DNA of 64,000 bases, taken from the NCBI GenBank assembly GCA_051649305.1, contig JBOFGV010000083.1, forward strand, positions 82,474 to 146,473, in the 5' to 3' direction. Shown here in pieces: positions 53,285-62,855 of this stretch. Below the pieces are notes generated by a model. It had not been told where the DNA came from and ran no database searches. It worked only from the letters and a program-made list of their open reading frames with translations. Origin of the DNA: JADCCX01 sp051649305 (lineage in GTDB: Bacteria > Pseudomonadota > Alphaproteobacteria > Rhizobiales > Beijerinckiaceae). Every line of letters starts with the position of its first letter. Positions within the stretch are counted from its first letter, which is position 1. Both the position numbers and the translations under genes were made by a program.

Positions 53285-54373
53285 ATGGCGCGACAGTCTC
53301 CCAGCATTGAAGATGTGGCAAACCGCGTTGGCGTCAGCATCATGACTGTCTCGCGTGCCATGCGGGGTGTCGAAGGTGTTTCAGCAGCCAAACGAAACGA
53401 GATTCTGGAAGCCGCCAAGGCGCTTGGCTACCGGCCCAACCGCACGGCGCGCTCGCTTGCGGCATCGCATTCCACACTGATCGGCATCTCCCTGCCAACC
53501 ATGTTCAACGAGGTTTTTGCCGATATCCTTGATGGCATGCGCCGCACTTTCGATATGGCAGGTTTTGATCTGGTCATCGACAACTCCGACTATGACAGCA
53601 GGCGCGAGGAGCTTTGGGTTGAACGCATGATCGACTGGAAACCAGCCGGTGTTATCCTGAGCGGCGTCGATCATGCTGATGCCGTGCGCGATCAACTCCG
53701 GCTGGCGAAGATTCCCACACTGGAAATATGGGACCAGCGCAATGACCCCATCGATATCTGCCTTGGCATTGATCACGAAGACGCGGGCCGCACGATTGCC
53801 AACCATCTCATCGCCTGCGGTTACCGCAGACCGGCCTTTGTCGGTGTTGAGGAAGGCAGAGATCCACGCGCGGAGAAACGCCTTTGGGGCATGCGTGACG
53901 CGTTCCTTGCAGCGTCTCTGGGCGAGATGGCTGTTGCTCGCAGTGAGCGCCATGCTTCGTTTGAGGCGGGCATGACCGGCACCAATATTCTGCTTCAGAC
54001 CAGTCGGGCAAAACCCGGCCAGGAACGACCTGATTGTATTTGCTATCTCAACGATCACATGGCATTCGGCGGATTGTCAGCCTGCGAAAGACAGGGACTT
54101 TCAGTGCCCGATGATATCGGTGTTGTCGGGTTCAACGGCCTGGGCATCAATGCGGTTCTGCCCCGCCCGATCACCACTGTGATCACGCCGCGCCTGCTGA
54201 TGGGTTCGTCAGGCGCCCGGATGCTGCTGGCACGCATCAATGGCGCAAAGGTCGAACGGCAGGTCATCCTTCCGGTGACGCTGGCGCCGGGAACAACGAC
54301 ACGCCGCCTTGCGGATCAGGACATCACTGTTTCGGCAAGGCGTGGTGATGCCGCAAGCAATCTGCGGGTATAG
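53285..54373 (+). CDS. LacI-family transcriptional regulator
   Basis: This 362-residue repressor has an N-terminal HTH (about 7-52: SIEDVANRVGVSIMTVSRAM), the hinge helix near YRPNRTARSLAASHS and a periplasmic-binding-like sugar domain. It should sense the sugar taken up by the divergent transporter. No ribosome site is visible because the operator palindrome ends 5 bases before the ATG. Its last 58 bases overlap, tail to tail, the end of the peptide-type ABC ATPase gene on the other strand. Confidence 0.92.
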   Translation: MARQSPSIEDVANRVGVSIMTVSRAMRGVEGVSAAKRNEILEAAKALGYRPNRTARSLAASHSTLIGISLPTMFNEVFADILDGMRRTFDMAGFDLVIDNSDYDSRREELWVERMIDWKPAGVILSGVDHADAVRDQLRLAKIPTLEIWDQRNDPIDICLGIDHEDAGRTIANHLIACGYRRPAFVGVEEGRDPRAEKRLWGMRDAFLAASLGEMAVARSERHASFEAGMTGTNILLQTSRAKPGQERPDCICYLNDHMAFGGLSACERQGLSVPDDIGVVGFNGLGINAVLPRPITTVITPRLLMGSSGARMLLARINGAKVERQVILPVTLAPGTTTRRLADQDITVSARRGDAASNLRV

Positions 54374-55917
54374 TCAGCTTGAGGTGTGTCGAAGATTGCG
54401 TCACGGCTGCCTTCTTCAACAATGTCGCCTGACTGCATAACCACCACACGGTCAGCAATTTCCTCAACGACCGACAGATCATGGCTGACAAACAGGCAGG
54501 CGAATCCGTAGGCCTTCTGCAGCTCCTTGAGCAATGTCAGAACCTGTTTCTGGATGGTCATATCAAGGGCTGACACCGGCTCATCCGCCACAACAAAGGC
54601 CGGACGGCGCACCAGCGCGCGTGCGATGGCGACACGCTGGCGTTGGCCGCCTGACAGCTCATGCGGATAGCGCTGACCAAGACTGCCAAGGCCAACATCG
54701 CCAAGTGCGGCATCCACTTTGCGCTGCAGATCAACAGGCGACAGACCGCGCTCGAAGCGCAGAGCCTCTGTGATGATTGCGCCGATGCGCATGCGTGGAT
54801 CGAGCGAGGAGTAAGGATCCTGAAAGATGATCTGGCAGTTCAGCCGAAAGGGCAGCAACGCCGCGCCAGCGAGATGCGTCACATCCTGCCCGCGATAAAG
54901 CACCTGCCCGGCAGTGGTATCAACCAGTCTGAGCATGGCACGGCCCAGTGTCGTTTTACCAGAGCCCGAACCGCCGACAAGCGCCACCACCTCGCCTTCA
55001 TGCACCGTCAGGTTGGCGTCCTTTACGGCCTGAACACCGCGCCCGGCCTTGAAGAAACGGCTGCGACCGGCAAACGTCACCTGAACGCCGCGCGCTTCCA
55101 GAACAGGCACACGCTCGGCATGCACAGGCCGAGCAGGCCCACGGCGCGGAAGCGCATCAACAAGCTCGCGGGTGTAGGCCTGCTGCGGGTTTTGAAGCAA
55201 TGCCTTTGCCGCGCCCTCCTCCACGATCTCGCCCTTGTTCATCACGATAGCGCGGTCTGCATAGCGCGCCACAAGGCCAAGGTTGTGGGTGATCAGCATG
55301 ACGGCAGTGCCATTCTCGCGGGTGAGCTCAGCCATCAGGTCGAGCACCTCAGCCTGCGTCAGCGTATCCAGCGCTGTGGTTGGCTCATCGGCGATCAACA
55401 GCTTGGGTTTCAGCAACATCACGGAGGCCAGCATGATGCGCTGGCGCATGCCACCCGAAAACTCATGCGGAAAAGCCCCGAGGCAAGCTTCAGGATCGCT
55501 GATACCGACACGGGTGAGGATCGCCAGCGAAGCTTCACGAATGGCGGCAGCCGAGAGTTTTGTGTGCAGTGCCAGACCTTCACCCAATTGGCGGCCAATG
55601 GTGAGAGCTGGATTCAGCGAGACCATCGGTTCCTGAAAAACCATGCCGATCTTTGGTCCGCGAATGGGGCGCAGGGAATGCGGGTTGGCAAGGTCAAGAC
55701 GCTTGCCTTCAAGACTGACCTCCCCAGCAGAAGTGACAAGTCCCGGTGGCAGCAGGCCGATGATGGCGCGGCCCGTCGCCGTTTTGCCGGAACCAGACTC
55801 GCCGACCACTGCAAGCACCTCGCCGGGTTGTATGGCAAAGCTGATGCCCTTGACGGCCCGAAAGCCTCCGGGCGTCCCGACCTCAAGGCCTCTGACATCA
55901 AGCAACGGGCCACTCAC
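54316..55917 (-). CDS. Dipeptide-type ABC transporter, fused double ATPase (DppD-DppF)
   Basis: This 533-residue protein has two ATPase domains in one chain. The first has Walker A GESGSGKTATG near 36 and signature FSGGMRQR near 150. The second has GGSGSGKTTLG near 315 and LSGGQRQR near 425. Fused DppDF proteins are common. It overlaps the DppC-type gene by 4 bases and ends the operon, with a 58-base tail overlap with lacI. It drives the DppB/C-type permease. Confidence 0.93.
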   Translation of the reverse strand: MSGPLLDVRGLEVGTPGGFRAVKGISFAIQPGEVLAVVGESGSGKTATGRAIIGLLPPGLVTSAGEVSLEGKRLDLANPHSLRPIRGPKIGMVFQEPMVSLNPALTIGRQLGEGLALHTKLSAAAIREASLAILTRVGISDPEACLGAFPHEFSGGMRQRIMLASVMLLKPKLLIADEPTTALDTLTQAEVLDLMAELTRENGTAVMLITHNLGLVARYADRAIVMNKGEIVEEGAAKALLQNPQQAYTRELVDALPRRGPARPVHAERVPVLEARGVQVTFAGRSRFFKAGRGVQAVKDANLTVHEGEVVALVGGSGSGKTTLGRAMLRLVDTTAGQVLYRGQDVTHLAGAALLPFRLNCQIIFQDPYSSLDPRMRIGAIITEALRFERGLSPVDLQRKVDAALGDVGLGSLGQRYPHELSGGQRQRVAIARALVRRPAFVVADEPVSALDMTIQKQVLTLLKELQKAYGFACLFVSHDLSVVEEIADRVVVMQSGDIVEEGSRDAIFDTPQADYTRRLLAASPRLAETVMS

Positions 55918-56723
55918 AATGCCGACCTCGGATCAAGCCTGTCACGCAGCGCGTCACCCAGCAGGTTGGTGCCCAGCAGACACAGGGCAATCATGATGCC
56001 CGGCGCGATCGACAAATGCGGCGCGCTTTCCATGAATGGCCGCGCACTGGAAAGCATGTTGCCCCAGGTTGGTGCAGGGGGTGGCACGCCAAGACCCAGG
56101 AATGACAGGGCGCTTTCAGACAACACCACCCAGCCGAACATCGAGGTTGAGAGCACTGTCAGCGGTGTCACGGTGTGCGGCAGGACATGGCGGAACAACG
56201 TATAGATTTCAGAGTTGCCCAGCGCGCGCGAGGCCTCAACAAATTCCTTTTCACGGATGGAAAGAACAGAGCCACGCACGATGCGCGCCACCATCGGCGC
56301 ATAGGCCAGACCCAGCGCCAGCACGATGCCCCACTTCGACGGCCCTATGACGGCGAGCAACCCGAGGGCCAGCAAAATGCCGGGGAAAGCCAGCAGCGCA
56401 TCGTTCAGGCTCATCAGCACGCGATCAGTCCAGCCGCGGAAAAAGCCGCTGATCAATCCAATCAGAATGCCAAGCACCAGCGCGGCGAGCACAGTGGTCA
56501 ATGCCACCATGACAGAGGTTGTCGCGCCCACCATCAACCTTGAAAGCACATCACGCCCAAACTCATCCGTGCCGAGCCAATGGGTAGCATCAGGCGCGCG
56601 GAAGCGGCCCCGGAGGTTGACGCGCGTGGTCGAAAACGGCGTCCAGACACTCGCCAGAATGGCGACCGTGATCACGAAGGCCATCAGTGTGCCGCCAAGC
56701 AGAGCGTTCAGGCGCAATCTCAT
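55914..56723 (-). CDS. Dipeptide-type ABC transporter permease, DppC type
   Basis: This 269-residue inner-membrane permease has about six helices. The N-terminal block HWLGTDEFGRDVLSRLMVGA near 48-68 is characteristic of DppC/OppC, and the EAA loop is EASRALGNSEIYTLFRHVLPH near 165-185. It lies 3 bases after the DppB-type gene and overlaps the ATPase gene. Confidence 0.93.
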   Translation of the reverse strand: MRLRLNALLGGTLMAFVITVAILASVWTPFSTTRVNLRGRFRAPDATHWLGTDEFGRDVLSRLMVGATTSVMVALTTVLAALVLGILIGLISGFFRGWTDRVLMSLNDALLAFPGILLALGLLAVIGPSKWGIVLALGLAYAPMVARIVRGSVLSIREKEFVEASRALGNSEIYTLFRHVLPHTVTPLTVLSTSMFGWVVLSESALSFLGLGVPPPAPTWGNMLSSARPFMESAPHLSIAPGIMIALCLLGTNLLGDALRDRLDPRSAL

Positions 56724-56726
56724 CGG

Positions 56727-57671
56727 TTACTCCGCCCTGATGCGTGGGTCAAAAAGCGGATAGGCAAGATCCACCAGTAGGTTGACCACCACATAGATCA
56801 CAGCAACAAACAGCATAACGCCCTGCACAACCGGATAGTCACGGGCGAAAATGGCATCCACCAGAAGCCGCCCAAGACCCGGCAAGGTGAACACCGTCTC
56901 GATCACCGCTATGCCACCGAGCAGATTGCCAAGGACCACGCCGATGAGCGTGAGGGTTGGCGCAAAGGCATTGGGCAGGGCATGGCGGCCAAGGACTGTC
57001 GCTTCAGACAATCCCTTCGCGCGGGCATGGGCGATGTACTCCAGTTTCATCACGTCAATGGTGGCCGAGCGCGCCATGCGTGTCAGCGTGCCTATCTCGA
57101 TCAAGGTCAGGGTCACGATAGGCAGGATGATGTACTGCGCCGCTTTCCAGGGGTTTTCAGCGAAGGTCACGTAGCCGACAACAGGCAACCACTGCAGCCA
57201 GACACCGAAGATCAGCAGCAGGATCAGCCCCAGCCAGAAACTGGGGATCGACAGCATCAGGGTGGCAAAGCTGACTGTCGCGAGATCCGCCACCTTGTCC
57301 TGCTTCCATGCTGCTATCATGCCCAGCGGAATGGCGATGAGCGTTGCCAGCGCAACCGCAATGAGCACGATCAGGGCGGTGATCTTAAAGCGGTCAAGAA
57401 TGAGCGGAAGCACAGCCTCGCTGTTGACGGTAGACTTGCCAAGATCGCCAGAAAGGGCCGCACCCAGCCATTGGCCAAACTGGGCCCAGATCGGCTGGTC
57501 AAGACCCATGCTCTGGCGCAGACGGCGCAGGGATTCAGCATCAGCCGCATCCCCCAGAACCAGCAGGGCAGGATCGCCGGGAACCACGCGCATCAGCACG
57601 AACACTGCCACTGCCACCAGAAGCAATGTCGGTATCATGGCGGCAAGCCGCCTCAGCGCATAACCAAGCAT
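56727..57671 (-). CDS. Dipeptide-type ABC transporter permease, DppB type
   Basis: This 314-residue inner-membrane permease has about six helices. The N-terminus MLGYALRRLAAMIPTLLLV and the following GDPA motif (VPGDPALLVLG) are typical of DppB. The EAA loop is ARAKGLSEATVLGRHALPNA near 215. It lies between the binding-protein and DppC-type genes. Confidence 0.93.
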   Translation of the reverse strand: MLGYALRRLAAMIPTLLLVAVAVFVLMRVVPGDPALLVLGDAADAESLRRLRQSMGLDQPIWAQFGQWLGAALSGDLGKSTVNSEAVLPLILDRFKITALIVLIAVALATLIAIPLGMIAAWKQDKVADLATVSFATLMLSIPSFWLGLILLLIFGVWLQWLPVVGYVTFAENPWKAAQYIILPIVTLTLIEIGTLTRMARSATIDVMKLEYIAHARAKGLSEATVLGRHALPNAFAPTLTLIGVVLGNLLGGIAVIETVFTLPGLGRLLVDAIFARDYPVVQGVMLFVAVIYVVVNLLVDLAYPLFDPRIRAE

Positions 57672-57698
57672 TGAGAACCTGCCCCCTTCGCGCTCCCC

Positions 57699-59261
57699 TT
57701 AGCGCAACGTGACAGCCCAGAAGCGCGGCTGTTCCGTCACCCATGGCACAAAGGCATTGACGCGCGGGCCGGTCGCCGTGATCGCATCATTGTTATAGAG
57801 CCATATCACCGGCACATCCTCGATCATCTGTTTGTGGAGCGTATCAAACAAGGGCTGACGCTTGGCGGGATCAGCCGTTGCGCCTGATGCGTTGATCAAT
57901 TTCTGCATCTCGGCATTGTCCCAGACCTTGCGCGGCTGGGTGGCCTTTGCACCCGAGAACATATCGAAGGACAATGTCGCATCATAGCGCGCCGAGAAGG
58001 CAAAGGTCATCATGGCATAATCGCCCTTGGTGTAGCGATCGAGCTGTGTCGCCCAGTCGATAACCTCAAAGTCGATCTTGATGCCGGCTTCCTGCGCCAT
58101 TGCCTGCACCAGCACTGCTGTCTCGTACATCGAGTTGAAGCGCTTGTTGGTCAGCATCTTGATTGTTTCGCCCTTGTAGCCTGCTTCGCTCAGCAGCTTC
58201 TTTGCAGCCGCCAGATCGCGCTTGTAGCCCTGCTTTTGTGCCGCGCCGTGAAAGCCGGAAACCGTTGGAACAGGCGATGGATTGTAGGCGACACCGTCGC
58301 CTGCAACGGCCTTGATCAACTCCTGATGATCCAGCGACAAAGCCAGAGCGCGCCGGATGCGCACATCTTTCAGAACAGGATCATTGGTCTGGATGAGCAT
58401 GCCAACGGAACCCAGTGTGGGCGAGGTGACGATCTTGATACCCGGCTTGGCCTTGAGCTCTTTTGCATCGGCGTCATCGACATCAGGGATCATGTCGATC
58501 GAGCTGGATTGCAAGGCTGCCTTGGCCGCGGCAGAATCAGGAATCACCGTCAGGCGCACGCGCTCAGGCCCGCCACCCTTCCCACCCGTCAAGCCATCCG
58601 GCGCACCTGCGCGAGGCGCGTAGTCCTTGAATTTGACGAGCTCTACAAACTGTCCACGCCGCCATTCTGCCAAAGTGTAAGGCCCGGTGCCGACAGGGGC
58701 ATTCCATGTGCCATCGGCATTCAGCGATGTCTTGTGCCAGATGCCAGACTGGCCACAATCGACACGCGCCATGGAGGCGAGGAACAACACGGCTGGCTTT
58801 TCAATCTTGAACACAACAGTGCGCGCATCCGGGGTTTCAATGGCTGTAATTTTCGAGACACCGCGTCCATCAAACTCTGGCGCACAGCGCCAGTTGGTTT
58901 CGCGCTTCATGTAGCGATCCCAGACAAATTTCACATCGGCTGATGTCAGGGTTTCGCCGTTGTGAAATTTGACGCCGCTGCGCAACGTGAATGTATAGGA
59001 GAGACCATCAGCAGACACATCCACCTTTTCCGCCAGCATGGGGCCGATCGATGTATCCTGCCGGTAGGCCACAAGCCCTTCCACAAGATGGGTCACCACC
59101 ATGTCGGAATTCCCATCGCGGTTGACGCCGGGATCAGTGGAACGAATGTCGGCGTTGAGCCGCACGCGTAAAGGTTCCTGTGCACTGGCGGGCGCGATGC
59201 TGCCAAATGAAGCGACCATTGCGGCAGCAACAGCAAACTGTTTCAGGCGAAAACGGTTCAT
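57699..59261 (-). CDS. Extracellular solute-binding protein, family 5
   Basis: This protein has 520 residues from the ATG at 59261, with AAGGAG upstream. The signal peptide ends near residue 27 (ASAQE). Family 5 blocks include GLSYTFTLRSGVKFHNGETLTSADVKFVWDR near 85-115 and a C-terminal DTLHKQMIEDVPVIWLYNND. It lies 4 bases after the C45 hydrolase gene, so hydrolase and binding protein are coupled. Ligands of the family include peptides, opines, glutathione and other amides. Confidence 0.93.
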   Translation of the reverse strand: MNRFRLKQFAVAAAMVASFGSIAPASAQEPLRVRLNADIRSTDPGVNRDGNSDMVVTHLVEGLVAYRQDTSIGPMLAEKVDVSADGLSYTFTLRSGVKFHNGETLTSADVKFVWDRYMKRETNWRCAPEFDGRGVSKITAIETPDARTVVFKIEKPAVLFLASMARVDCGQSGIWHKTSLNADGTWNAPVGTGPYTLAEWRRGQFVELVKFKDYAPRAGAPDGLTGGKGGGPERVRLTVIPDSAAAKAALQSSSIDMIPDVDDADAKELKAKPGIKIVTSPTLGSVGMLIQTNDPVLKDVRIRRALALSLDHQELIKAVAGDGVAYNPSPVPTVSGFHGAAQKQGYKRDLAAAKKLLSEAGYKGETIKMLTNKRFNSMYETAVLVQAMAQEAGIKIDFEVIDWATQLDRYTKGDYAMMTFAFSARYDATLSFDMFSGAKATQPRKVWDNAEMQKLINASGATADPAKRQPLFDTLHKQMIEDVPVIWLYNNDAITATGPRVNAFVPWVTEQPRFWAVTLR

Positions 59262-59265
59262 GGCT

Positions 59266-60444
59266 TTATGCTCCTTGACTTGCGGAAAGACGGTGACGAG
59301 AAACACCCTCGTCCATGACGAGCCTGTGCCGGGTGAAATTGCGGTTCAATGCCGGCAACATGGCGACATCCAGAATCCCGTCTTCAGGCACCATGGCGAC
59401 CATGGCCACAGTGGCTGACAGGTTGGACGACAGATTCAGCCGGGGCGGACGACAGACTGACCAGGGCGATTGATAATCATCAAACAATGCATGCTTGACT
59501 GTGTCGAGAGTTATACGGCCTCTATGGGGCTCAACAAGCTGGCGCACCCGCAAGTCACGGTAAAGACTGTCAGGCGTTGTTTCGATGCCGGTGTCCGTCA
59601 GCTTGCCCAGCGCAACCGGGCTGAGCCAATGGTTGGCATGCACAATCAATCCGTTCTCGGGGTGAATCTGAAAGCTCTCATCCGGCGCGCATTCGAAATT
59701 GATTGCAATGCCGCCGGACTGGCTGATGATGATATTGTTTGAGGCAGACTTCGGTGTGCAATAGGCTGCGCGCATCGCCAATGCCAATGTGGATTGTTGC
59801 AACACCTTGCGGCGGATCAGGCCCAGCGGCACGCCAATCTGCCGGTAGTCACGCTCGCATTCGAGATAGTTTGCCGTAATCGCAATCCCGGCACTGTTCA
59901 TGCCGGATCGCGCGAGCTGCCCGGCCTCTGTGAATGTCAGAATGTCAGGCCCATCCTCCCTGCGGATTTTGAGGACAACAGCGGTTTCGGCGCAATCGAC
60001 TTTCCAGTCCCAGTTCTGCGCGTGGATCAGTTTGCCATCAGCCGTGACACCGGGCATGGCCACGACGCCCGTGCAGCCATCGGGGTCCTCTTCCACCTCC
60101 CTGCCCTTCGCCTTCGCCGCCTTGGGGCCGAGCTTGAGAATTTCAGTGCGGGCATTGAGCAGGACAATGTCTTCGAGCGGACGGTTTGAGCCAGCCGCGA
60201 TGCCGCGCATCTCGGTTACATAGGTTGCATCAAAGGCATCAATGCGCGGCAGGAAACTTTCAACCAGCTCGCGTAATTCATCCCGCGTCAGCTTGGTTTT
60301 CGCCAGTTGCTCGGAATAATGCCCAAGCCCAGCCTCAATGCGTGTGCGGGCAGCCTCGCCATACTGGCGGCCACGCTCATCAGGCGAACCGGAAACCTCG
60401 ATCAGGGGGGCATCAGGGACTGCCTGAAGGGGTGCTGTAACCAT
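59266..60444 (-). CDS. C45-family N-terminal-nucleophile hydrolase/acyltransferase
   Basis: This 392-residue protein is of the acyl-CoA:6-aminopenicillanate acyltransferase (C45) family. The likely self-cleavage site is G123-C124 (DGCTG), and Cys124 would become the N-terminal nucleophile of the beta chain. HAQNWDW follows near 140. No signal peptide is seen, so it acts in the cytoplasm. The start is the ATG at 60444; a longer frame to 60813 runs through the divergent promoter. It is the first gene of the transporter operon. The family cleaves or makes amide bonds. Here it probably hydrolyses an imported N-acyl compound. A penicillin link is not implied. Confidence 0.88.
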   Translation of the reverse strand: MVTAPLQAVPDAPLIEVSGSPDERGRQYGEAARTRIEAGLGHYSEQLAKTKLTRDELRELVESFLPRIDAFDATYVTEMRGIAAGSNRPLEDIVLLNARTEILKLGPKAAKAKGREVEEDPDGCTGVVAMPGVTADGKLIHAQNWDWKVDCAETAVVLKIRREDGPDILTFTEAGQLARSGMNSAGIAITANYLECERDYRQIGVPLGLIRRKVLQQSTLALAMRAAYCTPKSASNNIIISQSGGIAINFECAPDESFQIHPENGLIVHANHWLSPVALGKLTDTGIETTPDSLYRDLRVRQLVEPHRGRITLDTVKHALFDDYQSPWSVCRPPRLNLSSNLSATVAMVAMVPEDGILDVAMLPALNRNFTRHRLVMDEGVSRHRLSASQGA

Positions 60445-60464
60445 CCGACTCTGCTTGCTTTTTG

Positions 60465-60480
60465 TTGTAATTAAATACAA
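60465..60480. promoter_or_regulatory. Candidate GntR operator in the divergent promoter
   Basis: The inverted repeat TTGTA-attaaa-TACAA lies 21 bases upstream of the C45 hydrolase start and 40 bases upstream of the GntR ATG. AT-rich TTGTAnnTACAA-like sites are typical of FCD-group GntR regulators. It is the only clear palindrome in the 76-base gap. Confidence 0.55.
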
Positions 60481-60520
60481 ACGGTCTTTGTTCTTCCTGT
60501 CAATCAATATCGAGCCAGCG

Positions 60521-61429
60521 ATGCAAACATCCCGCCCGGCGGTAGCCTCTTCGTACTCAGCCCTGCAGCGACGCCTGAGCGGACAAATCGTTGACTGGCT
60601 CAGGCTTGAGGGCATGCAGTCAGGTGCCACCATTAACCAGCTGCAGCTCGCCGAGCGGTTAGGTGTCTCGCGCACACCGGTGAAAGCCGCGCTGAACTGT
60701 CTGTCTGACATGGGCGCAGTGCGTTTCGTGCAACGGGGTGTCGAGGTTGCTGACCTGCAGGCCGCTCTCCCTGACGAGACCAATCCTGACGAGGATGAAG
60801 ACCATCTGATCACGCGATTGGCAGCTGACCGGCATCGCAGAGAATTGCCGCAGGAGTTCAGCGAAGCAGACCTGATGCGCCGCTACAACAAGCCGCGTCC
60901 GGTCATTGTCGCTGCACTGCGCAGGCTTGGAGCGCTTGGTGTCGTATCCCGAAAGCCCGGCTTTGGCTGGCGCTTCATCGCAGAGGAAACGCCGGAAGAA
61001 AAAAGCGCCAGCTACAGTTTTCGCATGGCGATTGAACCTGCCGCCTTGCTGGAGGCAGGCTACACGCCTGACGCTGTCTGGCTCGCCACCATGCAACAGC
61101 GCCATCAGCGCTTTCTCGAGGAGCCCTGGCACAACTCCAACGCCATGGCCTTCTTTGAGATGAATGCAGATTTCCACCTCGGTTTGGTCAGCTTCTCGCA
61201 GAACCGGTTTTTCATTCAAGCGACAGAGCAACAAAACAATCTGCGCCGTCTGCGCAACTACTCATGGCGTCTTGGGGCTGAGAGAGTGCGCGTGTCTTGC
61301 AAGGAGCACCTCGCTATTCTAGCGGCCCTGCAGGCGGGCAAAGTAAACCAGGCAGTGGCCCTTCTGATCGCCCATCTGAAAGCCACCTCAGTGCTGATAG
61401 CGGGCCAGTCCACAGGTATCACGCCATGA
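60521..61429 (+). CDS. GntR-family regulator with two winged-helix regions and an FCD-like domain
   Basis: This protein has 302 residues from the ATG at 60521; an earlier frame to 60455 includes the operator region. The first winged helix spans about 16-78 (TINQLQLAERLGVSRTPVKAALNCL). The second winged-helix-like stretch spans about 95-155 (FSEADLMRRYNKPRPVIVAALRRLGALGVVSRKPGFGW). An FCD-like helical ligand domain follows (about 165-295). The tandem wing layout differs from the usual single HTH plus FCD. The stop overlaps the oxidoreductase start (ATGA). Confidence 0.85.
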   Translation: MQTSRPAVASSYSALQRRLSGQIVDWLRLEGMQSGATINQLQLAERLGVSRTPVKAALNCLSDMGAVRFVQRGVEVADLQAALPDETNPDEDEDHLITRLAADRHRRELPQEFSEADLMRRYNKPRPVIVAALRRLGALGVVSRKPGFGWRFIAEETPEEKSASYSFRMAIEPAALLEAGYTPDAVWLATMQQRHQRFLEEPWHNSNAMAFFEMNADFHLGLVSFSQNRFFIQATEQQNNLRRLRNYSWRLGAERVRVSCKEHLAILAALQAGKVNQAVALLIAHLKATSVLIAGQSTGITP

Positions 61430-62712
61430 AACAGACCATGGGAAGCCTGTGGCAAGCGACCGCTGCGCCTGCTGTTACAGCACCTGCGCTGCAGGGCAAG
61501 GAGCAGGCCGAGATCGTCATCATCGGCGCTGGTTACACCGGGCTGTCCACAGCATTGCATCTGGCCGAGATGGGCCGCGACGTGGTGGTTGTAGAGGCAG
61601 AAGAACCGGGTGCTGGCGGCTCGGGCCGCAACGGCGGTCAGGTGATCCCCGGATTGCGGCACTTTACCGATGAACTGACAGCGAAGTACGGCGACGACCT
61701 TGGCAAACGCATTCATGCCTTTGGGGCGGGCGATGCGGACTATACCTTTGCCCTGATCAAGCGTCTTGGACTGCAATGCGATGCAACCCGCACAGGCTGG
61801 ATACAGGCGGCAGAGAACACCGCAGAACTGGCGCAGGGTCATCAGCGCTGTGAAGCCTGGGCCAAACGCGGCGCAGCAACCCGCATTCTGGACCGGCAGG
61901 AGTTTGAAGCACTCACGGGCACAGATGCCTATATCGGTGGCTGGATGGATGAGCGCGGCGGCTCGGTTCAACCTCTCAGTTATGTGCGGGAACTGGCGCG
62001 CGCTGCCATCAAGGCTGGCGTGCGGCTGTATCAGCACTCCACTGCCATTTCGATGGAGGCACGCACTGATGGTTGGGAGGTCACAACTCCGCAAGGCTCT
62101 GTGCGGGCGAAGAAGATGCTGCTGGCAACCAATGCATCAACCGGTGCATTGCACGGCAGGATTGCCCGGTCACAGCTCGGTGTCTGGAGCTTCCAAATTG
62201 CGTCACGCCCGCTGACGCCGCAGGAGCGGGCAAAGATCATGCCGTCGCGCGTCATCGTGTCGGACACACGCCGCGTGCTGCGTTATTTCCGCCTTGATCG
62301 CGATCATCGTGTGGTGGTTGGCGGCAAGGGTACATTGTCTGCTCCCGCCGACGCGCAGTCCTTCAACCTGCAACTGGCGATGCTGAAGAAACTCTATCCC
62401 ACGCTCGCCGAAGCCGGGTTCGACTATGCGTGGGGCGGATTGATCGGCATCACGATCGACCGCCTGCCACGCCTGTTCTCAATTGGTGACAACGCATGGT
62501 CTGTGCTGCAGGACAACGGCAAGGGCGTCGCATGGTGCACCGCGATGGGACAGCCGCTGGCAGAGCTGCTGACAGGTGCTGATTCGCGAACACTGCCCCT
62601 TGTGCCGGAGCAGGCACCACAGCCCATTCCCTTCCATGGCATGCGCAAGGCCTATGTCGCCGCAGGCAACACATGGCTGCGGTTTCTCGATCGGACTGAT
62701 CGTCTGCGCTGA
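61426..62712 (+). CDS. DAO-family FAD-dependent oxidoreductase
   Basis: This protein has 428 residues from the ATG at 61426. The FAD motif GAGYTG is at 34-39, and GSGRNGGQVIPGLRH near 62-76 is typical of the gamma-glutamylputrescine oxidase/OrdL type. The C-terminal block DNAWSVLQDNGKGVAWCTAMGQPLAELLTG closes the FAD fold. It oxidises an amine or amino acid and gives H2O2. It is translationally coupled to the GntR regulator. With the C45 hydrolase and the transporter it suggests import of an N-acylated amine, deacylation, then amine oxidation; the compound is not known. Confidence 0.9.
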   Translation: MKQTMGSLWQATAAPAVTAPALQGKEQAEIVIIGAGYTGLSTALHLAEMGRDVVVVEAEEPGAGGSGRNGGQVIPGLRHFTDELTAKYGDDLGKRIHAFGAGDADYTFALIKRLGLQCDATRTGWIQAAENTAELAQGHQRCEAWAKRGAATRILDRQEFEALTGTDAYIGGWMDERGGSVQPLSYVRELARAAIKAGVRLYQHSTAISMEARTDGWEVTTPQGSVRAKKMLLATNASTGALHGRIARSQLGVWSFQIASRPLTPQERAKIMPSRVIVSDTRRVLRYFRLDRDHRVVVGGKGTLSAPADAQSFNLQLAMLKKLYPTLAEAGFDYAWGGLIGITIDRLPRLFSIGDNAWSVLQDNGKGVAWCTAMGQPLAELLTGADSRTLPLVPEQAPQPIPFHGMRKAYVAAGNTWLRFLDRTDRLR

Positions 62713-62752
62713 TATCGGCTGCACAGATGCCTCATTACCAGTGTTTGAAGAT

Positions 62753-62788
62753 CGGCGTTAAAAAGATTATTATCCAATAATAACGCCG
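62753..62788. terminator. Hairpin downstream of the oxidoreductase gene
   Basis: An 8-base outer stem cggcgtta / taacgccg encloses an inner AT pairing (ttatt / aataa) in the 143-base gap before the integrase gene. It lies 41 bases past the oxidoreductase stop and is the probable end of that two-gene transcript. No U-run follows. Confidence 0.5.
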
Positions 62789-62855
62789 TCATCATCCTGC
62801 TCCTTCCACGTCCCATAATGTTGCCTTATCGGGCGTTTCAGGATAGGCTTGCAGA

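Noticed and set aside
54661..56205. Plus-strand open frame of 514 codons
   Set aside because: It is the mirror of the fused Dpp ATPase and DppC genes, of low-complexity composition with no domain.
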